Positions 1 to 5,573 of a stretch of DNA of 5,573 nucleotides are shown here, piece after piece (within the stretch, counting starts at the first letter, position 1; every line of letters begins with the position of its first letter). The position numbers were made by a program, and so were the translations under genes. The notes beneath the pieces are model-generated. The model was not told the DNA's origin and did not search any database. It was given only the letters and a program-made list of their open reading frames with translations. Source of the stretch: Bacteroidales bacterium (GTDB lineage Bacteria; Bacteroidota; Bacteroidia; Bacteroidales; JALTDM01); the NCBI GenBank assembly GCA_027073875.1, contig JALTEO010000384.1:1-5573 (forward strand), given 5' to 3'.

Positions 1-1061
1 CGCTTAAATTAAAAGTTCAAAATCCCCTCCAAATTTCACGCTTCGAAACAGTTACCGTAAAACTCCCGAAAGAATTTAATAATAAAATCAAATATTTTCA
101 GGTTCTAAATTCGAACAATAAAAAGTTAGCGTACCAACTAACTGATGAAAACTTAGACGGGAGAATTGACGCTATAATTTTTCAGGATTTTTTCAAACCT
201 TCGGAAACAAAGATTTACACTATAAAGGCAACAAATAAAAAACAAATATTTAATCCGAGAGTTTTCGCTATGCTTGCCGTACCGAGAGAAGACCTTGCGT
301 GGGAAAGTGATAAAGTGGCATACAGGATGTATGGTCCCCCGCTTAAAAAAGAGGTAAACAATGGAATTGATGTATGGTCTAAAAGTGTAACAAAACTTGT
401 GGTTAAAAAATGGTATAGGGAAGAAGAGGAGGGAATTAAATCTTACCACGTAGATGGAGGCGAGGGAGCAGATTTTTTCAAAGTAGGAAAGTCTCTTGGT
501 TGTGGCGGTTCTGCGCTTTTGAGAGGAGATTCGCTTTATCAATCGGGGGTTTTCAAGAAGTACCAAATTTTAGAGAACGGTCCAATTAGGACAAAATTTA
601 TTTTATCTTACGAATTTAATGTAGATAGAAAAAAAATAATTGAAAAGAAAATAATTTCAATTGATGGTGGCTCATATTTGAATAAAATACAAACTATTTA
701 TTCGGAGATACCGACGGGAATGAAATTTGTGACAGGATTGGTTAAACGGCCAGGTGTAAAAACAGATACGGTTTTTGATGAGAAAAAAATTTCTCTTTGG
801 GGAGATATTTCAAGTAAAAAGTCTGATGGAGAATTGGGGACAGCGATTATTTTAGAAAGCGATACAAAGGGTGAGATTGTAGAGAAGAAAGAATATGTTA
901 TGTTCGTTGCCCCATTGACGGATAAAAAAGTGCCGACTTATTTTGCCGGTGCGGGATGGTCAAAGCAAATTGATAACTTTAATCGCCAAAGTTGGTTGGG
1001 ATATTTGAAAAAATTTAAAGAACGATTACGAAATCCCTTGATAATAAAGATGCTTAAATAA
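1..1061 (+). CDS. DUF4861-family protein, 5'-truncated (function unknown, uronate/pectin context)
   Basis: The reading frame is open from the window edge (first full codon at position 3) and gives 352 residues before the TAA at 1059-1061, so the true start and any signal peptide lie upstream. The ATG at 270 is only an internal Met: the upstream codons continue the same conserved protein, including a segment ending DENLDGRIDAIIFQ (visible residues 48-61). Typical DUF4861 motifs follow: VPREDLAWESD (93-103), AYRMYG (106-111), GIDVW (121-125) and YHVDGGEGADFFKVG (148-162), then a glycine-rich GCGG. The His149, Asp151, Glu154 and Asp157 cluster looks like an active or metal site, but that is inference. 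From recall, the family is often exported and sits in polysaccharide-degradation loci of Bacteroidota; I know of no established reaction. It shares one base with the KDPG aldolase gene, so it is very probably in the same operon. A role in processing uronate-containing saccharides is a guess from context. Confidence 0.8.
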   Translation, partial: LKLKVQNPLQISRFETVTVKLPKEFNNKIKYFQVLNSNNKKLAYQLTDENLDGRIDAIIFQDFFKPSETKIYTIKATNKKQIFNPRVFAMLAVPREDLAWESDKVAYRMYGPPLKKEVNNGIDVWSKSVTKLVVKKWYREEEEGIKSYHVDGGEGADFFKVGKSLGCGGSALLRGDSLYQSGVFKKYQILENGPIRTKFILSYEFNVDRKKIIEKKIISIDGGSYLNKIQTIYSEIPTGMKFVTGLVKRPGVKTDTVFDEKKISLWGDISSKKSDGELGTAIILESDTKGEIVEKKEYVMFVAPLTDKKVPTYFAGAGWSKQIDNFNRQSWLGYLKKFKERLRNPLIIKMLK

Positions 1062-1711
1062 TGGACAATAGCCGAAAAGAAAAAATATTAAAAAGAATTT
1101 TAGATGAAAAAATAGTTGCTGTTGTGAGGCTCCAGGACAGTACTCAAATTATGGATGTTGTAGGAGCGATAGTAAAAGGGGGAATTAAAATAATTGAGAT
1201 TACACTTACCACACCGAATGCAATTCAGAAAATAGGAAAATTAAAAAAGATATATGGTGACCATGTCCTAATTGGTGCAGGCTCTGTGCTTAACGGAGAA
1301 ATGGCTGAAGAAGCAATTGAAAGCGGAGCGGAATATATTGTATCTCCGATTTCCGATTATTCTTTAATTAATATTGGGCGCTCGCACGGAGTCCCTGTTA
1401 TGCTGGGAGCGTTTTCTCCAACGGAGATTTATGAGGCTCAGGAAAAAGGGGCGGATGTTGTTAAAGTATTCCCTGCTGATATCTTAGGAATGAAATATTT
1501 TAAAGCGATTAAAGCTCCAATGCCAAATTTGCAAATAATGCCTACAGGAGGGGTTTCTCTTACAAATGCAAATGATTGGTTGGCTGCCGGTGCATGTGCG
1601 GTTGGGATTGGTAGTGCTCTTACTCCGTCAGATTTACTACGAGCCGGAGATTTTGATGGTATAAAGAAAAATGCCCAAGTAATTGTGAGAAATGTAAAAT
1701 ACAATGATTAA
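1061..1711 (+). CDS. eda: 2-dehydro-3-deoxy-phosphogluconate (KDPG) aldolase / 4-hydroxy-2-oxoglutarate aldolase
   Basis: Class I (Schiff-base) aldolase of the KDPG/KHG family, cytoplasmic. It cleaves KDPG to pyruvate and glyceraldehyde-3-phosphate, the last step of KDG catabolism. The 216 residues match the usual length of about 205-215. Visible motifs are VVR (21-23), IIEITLTTP with catalytic Glu46 (44-52), IGAGSVLN (71-78), VVKVFPAD with the Schiff-base Lys135 (133-140), the phosphate-binding PTGG (161-164) and GIGSAL (182-187). No key residue is missing. The ATG at 1061-1063 overlaps the stop of the DUF4861 gene (TAATG), which suggests translational coupling; there is no clear Shine-Dalgarno in front of it. 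The regulator gene follows after 25 bases. The sequence cannot separate KDPG from the C4 epimer KDPGal as substrate, but kduI/kduD next door make KDPG the natural one. Confidence 0.95.
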   Translation: MDNSRKEKILKRILDEKIVAVVRLQDSTQIMDVVGAIVKGGIKIIEITLTTPNAIQKIGKLKKIYGDHVLIGAGSVLNGEMAEEAIESGAEYIVSPISDYSLINIGRSHGVPVMLGAFSPTEIYEAQEKGADVVKVFPADILGMKYFKAIKAPMPNLQIMPTGGVSLTNANDWLAAGACAVGIGSALTPSDLLRAGDFDGIKKNAQVIVRNVKYND

Positions 1712-1736
1712 CATTTAATCAAAAAAAAGAATAAAA

Positions 1737-2477
1737 ATGTCAGAAAAAGAATTATTTACAAGTGTTGCAGACAAAGAGCCGCTAAGTAAAAAAATAGCTG
1801 CTCAAATTGAAAATGCTATTTTAAATAAAGAAATAGCGGTTGGTGAAAAACTCCCTTCTGAAAATGAACTTTGTAATCAGTTTAATGTTTCGAGAACTTC
1901 AATACGTGAAGCAATCAAGATTCTAATCACGCAGGGTATCGTTGAGGTTCAAAAAGGCAAGGGAATTTTCGTAAAGAATCCCTCTTCGGAAAATGTTACA
2001 GAGTGGATACTAAAATTTTACAAATACCGTTTGAATGGTGCTTATGCCAGGGACTTAATTCATGCAAGGCAGGCAATAGAGCCTGATATCGCATATTATG
2101 CGGCTTTAAATCGAACGGAAAAGGATTTAGTTGTACTTGAAAAGGATTTAAAACTTTTTGATAATAGTAAGAATGATTCTGTTCTGAATACAAAATACGA
2201 CATGGCTTTTCACGTAGATTTGGCAAAAGCATCGAAAAACAATTTATTTATTTTTATGGTGAAACCATTGCATCAGTTGATTCCGCCATTAAAATTCGAT
2301 GTTATTTCTACAATAAATAACGCTTACGAGGTTACTCAAGAATGGCATGAAAAGATTATGGATGCAGTTAGGAGACAAGATGCTATTGGGGCGAAAAAAG
2401 CAATGAAAAAACATTTAGAGTTTGCCGAAGAGCATATTAATATCATTTTAAATAGAAAGCAAAAAAAGCGAGGTTAA
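1737..2477 (+). CDS. GntR-family transcriptional regulator, FadR subfamily (FCD domain)
   Basis: A 246-residue DNA-binding regulator. Residues about 14-80 form the GntR winged helix-turn-helix, with the hallmarks LPSENELCNQFNVSRTSIREA (39-59, including the recognition helix) and the wing KGKGIFV (73-79). Residues about 100-235 form an all-helical FCD ligand domain. The usual metal/effector ligands are in place: Asp155 and His159 in YDMAFH, His204 in EWHEKI, and His226 in MKKHLEFAEEH. FCD regulators commonly sense organic acids or sugar acids. Given the flanking eda, kduI and kduD genes, the effector is probably an intermediate of uronate breakdown such as KDG, KDPG or the diketo acid; this is inference. 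It may act as a repressor of its own operon and of the downstream receptor gene, where a palindrome is found at 4160-4173. The ribosome binding site is weak: only A-rich sequence with AAGA precedes the ATG. The C-terminus is lysine-rich. Confidence 0.93.
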   Translation: MSEKELFTSVADKEPLSKKIAAQIENAILNKEIAVGEKLPSENELCNQFNVSRTSIREAIKILITQGIVEVQKGKGIFVKNPSSENVTEWILKFYKYRLNGAYARDLIHARQAIEPDIAYYAALNRTEKDLVVLEKDLKLFDNSKNDSVLNTKYDMAFHVDLAKASKNNLFIFMVKPLHQLIPPLKFDVISTINNAYEVTQEWHEKIMDAVRRQDAIGAKKAMKKHLEFAEEHINIILNRKQKKRG

Positions 2478-2480
2478 AAA

Positions 2481-3311
2481 ATGGAAGTTAGATATTTGCC
2501 TGACGAAAAAGGTTTTAAGGGAATGAGTACCGAAGAACTAAGGGGAAAATTCCTGGTAAAACTATTCGACAAAGATAAAGTAATGTTAGTTTACTCTCAA
2601 TTAGACAGGGCGATAGTTGGCTCGGCTGTACCGGTAAAAAAACAATTGGAGCTTAAAGCCACAAAGAAAGAAATGGCAGCAAGATATTTTGCCGAAAGGA
2701 GAGAAGTTGGAGTTATAAACATTGGAGGGAAAGGTGCTATTACAGTTGATGGAAAAACTTTTGATATGGATTACAAAGATGCTCTTTACATTGGAAAGGG
2801 TGCAAAAAAAATTGTTTTTAAAAGTGCATCGCAGAAAAATCCTGCAAAGTTTTACATTGCAAGTTATCCTGCACACAAGGAATATCCAACGAAACATGTA
2901 AGGTTCAAGGATGCAACACCGGTCAAATTGGGGAGTTTGGAAACTTCGAATGCACGAACAATTTACAAATATATTTACCCTGGAGGAATAGAATCATGCC
3001 AATTGGTAATGGGGTTAACGGAATTGGAAACCGGTTCTGTTTGGAATACAATGCCGGCGCATACACATCAACGCAGAAGTGAGATTTATATGTACTTTAA
3101 TTTGGACGGAGATAATTTTGTAACCCATTTAATGGGGAAACCTGATGAGACGAGACATCTGATTATTCGTAATGGCGAAGCTGTTATTTCCCCCAGTTGG
3201 TCCATTCATTCCGGAGCGGGAACAAAAAATTATTCTTTCATCTGGGGCATGGGTGGTGAAAATCAGGATTTTGATGATATGGACTGGGTATCAATGAAAA
3301 ATTTGAAATAA
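2481..3311 (+). CDS. kduI: 5-keto-4-deoxyuronate isomerase (4-deoxy-L-threo-5-hexosulose-uronate ketol-isomerase)
   Basis: A zinc-dependent cupin-fold isomerase, cytoplasmic. It converts 5-keto-4-deoxyuronate, released from unsaturated galacturonides, to 2,5-diketo-3-deoxygluconate. Its 276 residues compare with 278 in E. coli KduI, and similarity runs end to end: GVINIGG (77-83), ALYIGKGAKK (101-110), WNTMPAHTHQRRSEIY (188-203), ETRH (223-226), ISPSWSIHSG (236-245) and FIWGMGGENQDFDDMDWV (253-270). The four metal ligands of the E. coli enzyme (His196, His198, Glu203, His245) correspond to His194, His196, Glu201 and His243 here, all offset by two, so the enzyme should be active. The start at 2481 matches the family N-terminus and lies 3 bases after the regulator stop. 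AGCGAGG inside the end of the regulator gene (2467-2473) is its likely ribosome binding site, making co-translation with the regulator plausible. kduD follows 24 bases downstream. Confidence 0.97.
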   Translation: MEVRYLPDEKGFKGMSTEELRGKFLVKLFDKDKVMLVYSQLDRAIVGSAVPVKKQLELKATKKEMAARYFAERREVGVINIGGKGAITVDGKTFDMDYKDALYIGKGAKKIVFKSASQKNPAKFYIASYPAHKEYPTKHVRFKDATPVKLGSLETSNARTIYKYIYPGGIESCQLVMGLTELETGSVWNTMPAHTHQRRSEIYMYFNLDGDNFVTHLMGKPDETRHLIIRNGEAVISPSWSIHSGAGTKNYSFIWGMGGENQDFDDMDWVSMKNLK

Positions 3312-3321
3312 GAATCATAAA

Positions 3322-3327
3322 AAGGAG
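3322..3327 (+). promoter_or_regulatory. Ribosome binding site of kduD (AAGGAG)
   Basis: AAGGAG lies 8 bases before the ATG at 3336. It is the only near-consensus Shine-Dalgarno in the window and fixes the kduD start. The other genes have weak or degenerate sites, or rely on overlap with the upstream stop. Confidence 0.8.
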
Positions 3328-3335
3328 AAGCCTTA

Positions 3336-4097
3336 ATGATTTTGGAAAAATTTAATTTAGAAGGTAAAACTGCGCTTGTTACGGGTTGCAAGCGAGGAAT
3401 CGGGAAGGCAATGGCTGAAGGATTAGCAGAAGCAGGAGCGGATATTATTGGAGTCAGCACTACACTCGAGAGCGGTAGTGAAGTGGAAAAGTCGGTTAAA
3501 TCCCTCGGTAAAAATTTTTACGCTTACAAATGTGATTTTTCTAATAGAAATTTGCTTTATCAATGTATTGAAGATGTAAATAAAAATCTTCAGATAGATA
3601 TTTTGATTAATAATGCAGGAACTATCCTGCGTAAGCCAGCAGCAGAACATCCGGATGAATATTGGGATAAGGTAATTGAAGTAAATCTAACGGCACAATT
3701 TATTCTTACACGAGAGATTGGAAAAAAAATGGTGGAGCGTAGAGATGGTAAAATTATTTTTACGGCTTCTTTGCTTTCCTACCAAGGTGGAATTACGGTT
3801 CCAGGCTATGCTGCTAGCAAGGGGGGTATTAAACAATTGACAATGGCTTTTGCCAACGAGTGGGCAAAATATGGTGTAAATGTGAATGCAATTGCCCCTG
3901 GTTATATTGCTACTGATAATACCGAAGCTCTTAGAAAAGACGAAGTTCGTAGTCATCAAATACTTGAAAGAATTCCTGTAGGGCGGTGGGGTACACCTGA
4001 GGATTTTAAAGGTGCTGTTGTTTATCTTGCCTCCCAAGCAGCAAATTATGTGAATGGTGCAGTGCTTCTTGTAGATGGAGGTTGGATGGGAAGGTGA
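3336..4097 (+). CDS. kduD: 2-dehydro-3-deoxy-D-gluconate 5-dehydrogenase (short-chain dehydrogenase)
   Basis: A classical short-chain dehydrogenase/reductase of 253 residues, the same length as E. coli KduD. It reduces 2,5-diketo-3-deoxygluconate, the KduI product, to 2-keto-3-deoxygluconate with NAD(P)H in the cytoplasm. The Rossmann cofactor motif TGCKRGIG is at 16-23 and NNAG at 92-95; the catalytic tetrad is Asn117, Ser145, Tyr158 and Lys162 (YAASK). KduD-type signatures separate it from generic SDRs: FNLEGK near the start, LLSYQGGITVPGYAASKGG (146-164), NEWAKYGVNVNAIAPGYIAT (174-193, very close to the E. coli protein), RIPVGRWG (212-219) and VDGGW near the C-terminus. It follows kduI by 24 bases and is surely co-transcribed. 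The names 2-deoxy-D-gluconate 3-dehydrogenase and KduD are used for the same family. No anomaly is seen. Confidence 0.95.
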   Translation: MILEKFNLEGKTALVTGCKRGIGKAMAEGLAEAGADIIGVSTTLESGSEVEKSVKSLGKNFYAYKCDFSNRNLLYQCIEDVNKNLQIDILINNAGTILRKPAAEHPDEYWDKVIEVNLTAQFILTREIGKKMVERRDGKIIFTASLLSYQGGITVPGYAASKGGIKQLTMAFANEWAKYGVNVNAIAPGYIATDNTEALRKDEVRSHQILERIPVGRWGTPEDFKGAVVYLASQAANYVNGAVLLVDGGWMGR

Positions 4098-4144
4098 TAT
4101 TTCGTTCCTTTTGCTCTTTTTAATAATTGGAAGGGGGGTTAAGC

Positions 4145-4178
4145 TTTGTCAATAATGTTGTATGACATCATACTTGTG
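4145..4178 (+). promoter_or_regulatory. Candidate Bacteroidota-type promoter of the TonB-dependent receptor gene
   Basis: TTTG at 4145-4148 and TACTTGTG at 4171-4178 resemble the TTTG and TAnnTTTG elements of Bacteroidota promoters. The second element has one mismatch in the fixed positions, and the 22-base spacing is slightly long. The position, ending 25 bases before the receptor ATG, is sensible. In an AT-rich gap such a match can arise by chance, and a normal -35/-10 pair with good spacing was not found. Confidence 0.35.
4160..4173 (+). promoter_or_regulatory. Perfect inverted repeat GTATGA-CA-TCATAC, candidate regulator operator
   Basis: The two 6-base arms are exact reverse complements around a 2-base spacer; flanking bases do not extend the symmetry. 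It lies 30 bases before the receptor start and overlaps the second element of the candidate promoter, where a repressor site would be expected. The size and symmetry fit a dimeric winged-helix protein, and the GntR regulator encoded at 1737-2477 is the obvious candidate. I cannot match it to a known FadR-subfamily consensus, so the pairing with that protein is inference. Confidence 0.5.
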
Positions 4179-4203
4179 TTAAATAAAATATTTAGGTGCG
4201 TAA

Positions 4204-5573
4204 ATGAATAAAATGGTCAAATCTTTAAGATTTTTATTTGTTGTTTTGCTGTTTGTAAATACTACGGCATATTCTCAAACGGCTAAAATAAAAGGGACGG
4301 TTAAAGATGCCGATACAGGCGAACCGTTGGTAGGCGCTAATGTTGTTCTGCTTGGCACTACTTACGGTGCCGCTTCCGATATTAACGGTAATTATATTAT
4401 TATTGGAATCCCCGCAGGTAAATACAAAATAAGGGCTTCGTACATTGGTTACGAAAAAGACACTGTTAAAATAAAAGTTTTAGAAGGCAAAACCACTATG
4501 GTTAATTTTAAGCTTTATTATAGCGGTGGTACAAAATTGAAGCAGGTTACAGTTACCGCACAAGCGAGAGGACAACTAAATGCAATAAATGAACAATTAA
4601 ATTCGACGGATATTAAAAACGTAGTTTCAGCAGAAAGGATGCAAGAATTACCGGACGCAAACGCTGCAGAGACTTTGGGACGTTTGCCAGGCGTTTCGGT
4701 TCAACGTGTGGGCGGTGAAGGAAGCAAGGTAGTGATTAGAGGAATGGCACCAAAATACAACCGAGTAATGATTGAGGGTGTTAACATCCCAGCTTCTGGA
4801 TCAGACAGAAGTAATGATTTAAGCATGATTTCCCCTTATTCCCTCGATGGAATTGAAGTAATGAAGGCAATTACAGCTGATCAAGATGCCGATTTTGTGG
4901 GCGGTTCTGTCAATTTTAAATTGCGAGAGGCAGAACCAGGATTGAGATATGACATAATTGCTCAAGGTGGTTACAACAATTTAAAACATACTTACAACGA
5001 TTATATGATTACGGGCTCGATTAGCGACAGATTTTTCAGGGACAAGTTGGGCATTTATTTACAAGGTAATTTAGAACAAAGAAACAGAAGTTCAAATAAT
5101 TTAAGTGCAAGCTATAATTTACGGAATCCGCAAATAGATACCGTGAATACCGTTTACACGGAAAAATTTATGCTCACGGATGCAATACGTGAAAAGAATA
5201 GATTTGGACTCCTGCTTGCTTTGGATTACCGCTTACATGATGGAGCAATCCATTTCAAGAATTTTTACAATAACGGTATAACCACCGTGCACAGATACGG
5301 CGAATCTTATACCATTAAGGATAGAACACATCAGTATCAAACGCGCGACGAGGAATATGACCTCGGAATCTTAAGCAATATTTTGGATTACAAGCAAACT
5401 TTCGGTAAATGGGAAATTTATGGTAAAATCTCGCATTCTTATACTTCTAACAATGTCCCAACGGATTTGAGCTTTTTGTATTTGCAGAACAATGCTTTGT
5501 CTTCAGATGTTTTAAAATTACAACTTTCACCTAAAGATTTGGTTAATTATGCAAATATCAATGACTCTACAAC
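4204..5573 (+). CDS. TonB-dependent outer-membrane receptor with carboxypeptidase-regulatory-like domain, 3'-truncated
   Basis: The frame starts at ATG 4204 and is open to the window end: 456 full codons, with the rest of the beta-barrel missing. Residues 1-24 are a signal peptide (positive start, hydrophobic core FLFVVLLFV, likely cleavage after TAYS). Residues about 28-105 form a carboxypeptidase-D-regulatory-like beta-sandwich with GTVKDADTGEPLVGANV, DINGNY and SYIGYE. KQVTVTA (113-119) may be the TonB box. The plug domain covers about 135-243, with ELPDANAAETLGRLPGVSVQR (149-168), VIRGM (177-181), and DADFVGGSVNFKLREA (228-243) at its end. Barrel strands with alternating aromatics follow from about 248. 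The plug resembles the TIGR01782-like TonB-Xanth-Caul receptors, many linked to plant-polysaccharide uptake, rather than a classical SusC. No STN signalling domain is present. Next to eda/kduI/kduD, import of uronate oligosaccharides is likely but unproven. A second Met at position 4 (4213) is a less likely start. Confidence 0.93.
   Translation, partial: MNKMVKSLRFLFVVLLFVNTTAYSQTAKIKGTVKDADTGEPLVGANVVLLGTTYGAASDINGNYIIIGIPAGKYKIRASYIGYEKDTVKIKVLEGKTTMVNFKLYYSGGTKLKQVTVTAQARGQLNAINEQLNSTDIKNVVSAERMQELPDANAAETLGRLPGVSVQRVGGEGSKVVIRGMAPKYNRVMIEGVNIPASGSDRSNDLSMISPYSLDGIEVMKAITADQDADFVGGSVNFKLREAEPGLRYDIIAQGGYNNLKHTYNDYMITGSISDRFFRDKLGIYLQGNLEQRNRSSNNLSASYNLRNPQIDTVNTVYTEKFMLTDAIREKNRFGLLLALDYRLHDGAIHFKNFYNNGITTVHRYGESYTIKDRTHQYQTRDEEYDLGILSNILDYKQTFGKWEIYGKISHSYTSNNVPTDLSFLYLQNNALSSDVLKLQLSPKDLVNYANINDST

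Larger units (their letters stand above)
4098..4203 (+). other. Intergenic region between kduD and the receptor gene
   Basis: This 106-base non-coding stretch is by far the longest gap in the window. It has a T-rich part (4101-4121), a run of six G (4133-4138), a candidate promoter (4145-4178), a perfect inverted repeat (4160-4173) and AGGTG (4194-4198), a plausible weak ribosome binding site 5 bases before the ATG at 4204. I see no convincing terminator for the kdu genes, so read-through into the receptor gene remains possible. Confidence 0.75.

Noticed and set aside
270..272. ATG as start of the first gene
   Set aside because: The frame is open back to the window edge and the upstream residues continue the conserved family sequence; this Met is internal.
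319..333. Inverted repeat CATACA-GGA-TGTATG resembling the arms of the palindrome at 4160-4173
   Set aside because: It lies inside the DUF4861 coding sequence and encodes the conserved AYRMYG motif, so the symmetry is explained by the Tyr-Arg-Met-Tyr codons rather than by a binding site.
1721..1736. A-rich run before the regulator gene as a slippage site or promoter
   Set aside because: It lies between genes, so slippage would not change a frame, and no paired promoter elements are visible; A-rich leaders are common in AT-rich genomes.
3687..4037. Antisense open frame over kduD (and similar antisense frames over the other genes)
   Set aside because: They lie opposite strongly conserved genes, have no ribosome binding sites or recognisable domains, and show composition expected from the reverse strand of AT-rich genes.
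4105..4134. Possible rho-independent terminator after kduD (TTCC/GGAA or CCTT/AAGG pairing)
   Set aside because: Only 4-base stems with a loop of about 20 bases and no following T tract; not a credible terminator.

Overview
The window is AT-rich and tightly packed, with every supported gene on the + strand. It most likely comes from a Gram-negative member of the Bacteroidota/Ignavibacteriota (FCB) side of the tree. The reasons are an outer-membrane TonB-dependent receptor with an N-terminal carboxypeptidase-regulatory-like domain, a DUF4861-type protein (a family I associate with polysaccharide-degrading Bacteroidota), A/T-rich codon use and mostly weak Shine-Dalgarno sequences. I cannot name the genus.

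Layout: (1) positions 1-1061, the 3' part of a DUF4861-family gene whose start lies before the window; (2) 1061-1711, KDPG aldolase, sharing one base with the preceding stop (TAATG); (3) 1737-2477, a FadR-subfamily GntR regulator with an FCD effector domain; (4) 2481-3311, kduI, 3 bases after the regulator; (5) 3336-4097, kduD, with the clearest ribosome binding site of the window; (6) 4098-4203, the only sizeable intergenic gap, with a perfect 6+6 bp inverted repeat and a possible Bacteroidota-type promoter; (7) 4204-5573, the first 456 codons of a TonB-dependent receptor that runs off the window.

Together the genes describe catabolism of unsaturated uronates, as released from pectin/polygalacturonate or similar uronic-acid polymers by lyases. 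KduI isomerises 5-keto-4-deoxyuronate to 2,5-diketo-3-deoxygluconate, KduD reduces this to 2-keto-3-deoxygluconate (KDG), and after phosphorylation the aldolase splits KDPG to pyruvate and glyceraldehyde-3-phosphate. The KDG kinase needed between KduD and the aldolase is not in the window. The GntR protein is the obvious local regulator, and the receptor could import the oligosaccharides.

Most of the window is recognisable, conserved metabolism. The main unknowns are the role of the DUF4861 protein, which is translationally linked to the aldolase, and the palindrome in front of the receptor gene, which is a candidate operator. I see no RNA gene, insertion sequence, CRISPR array or phage signal.
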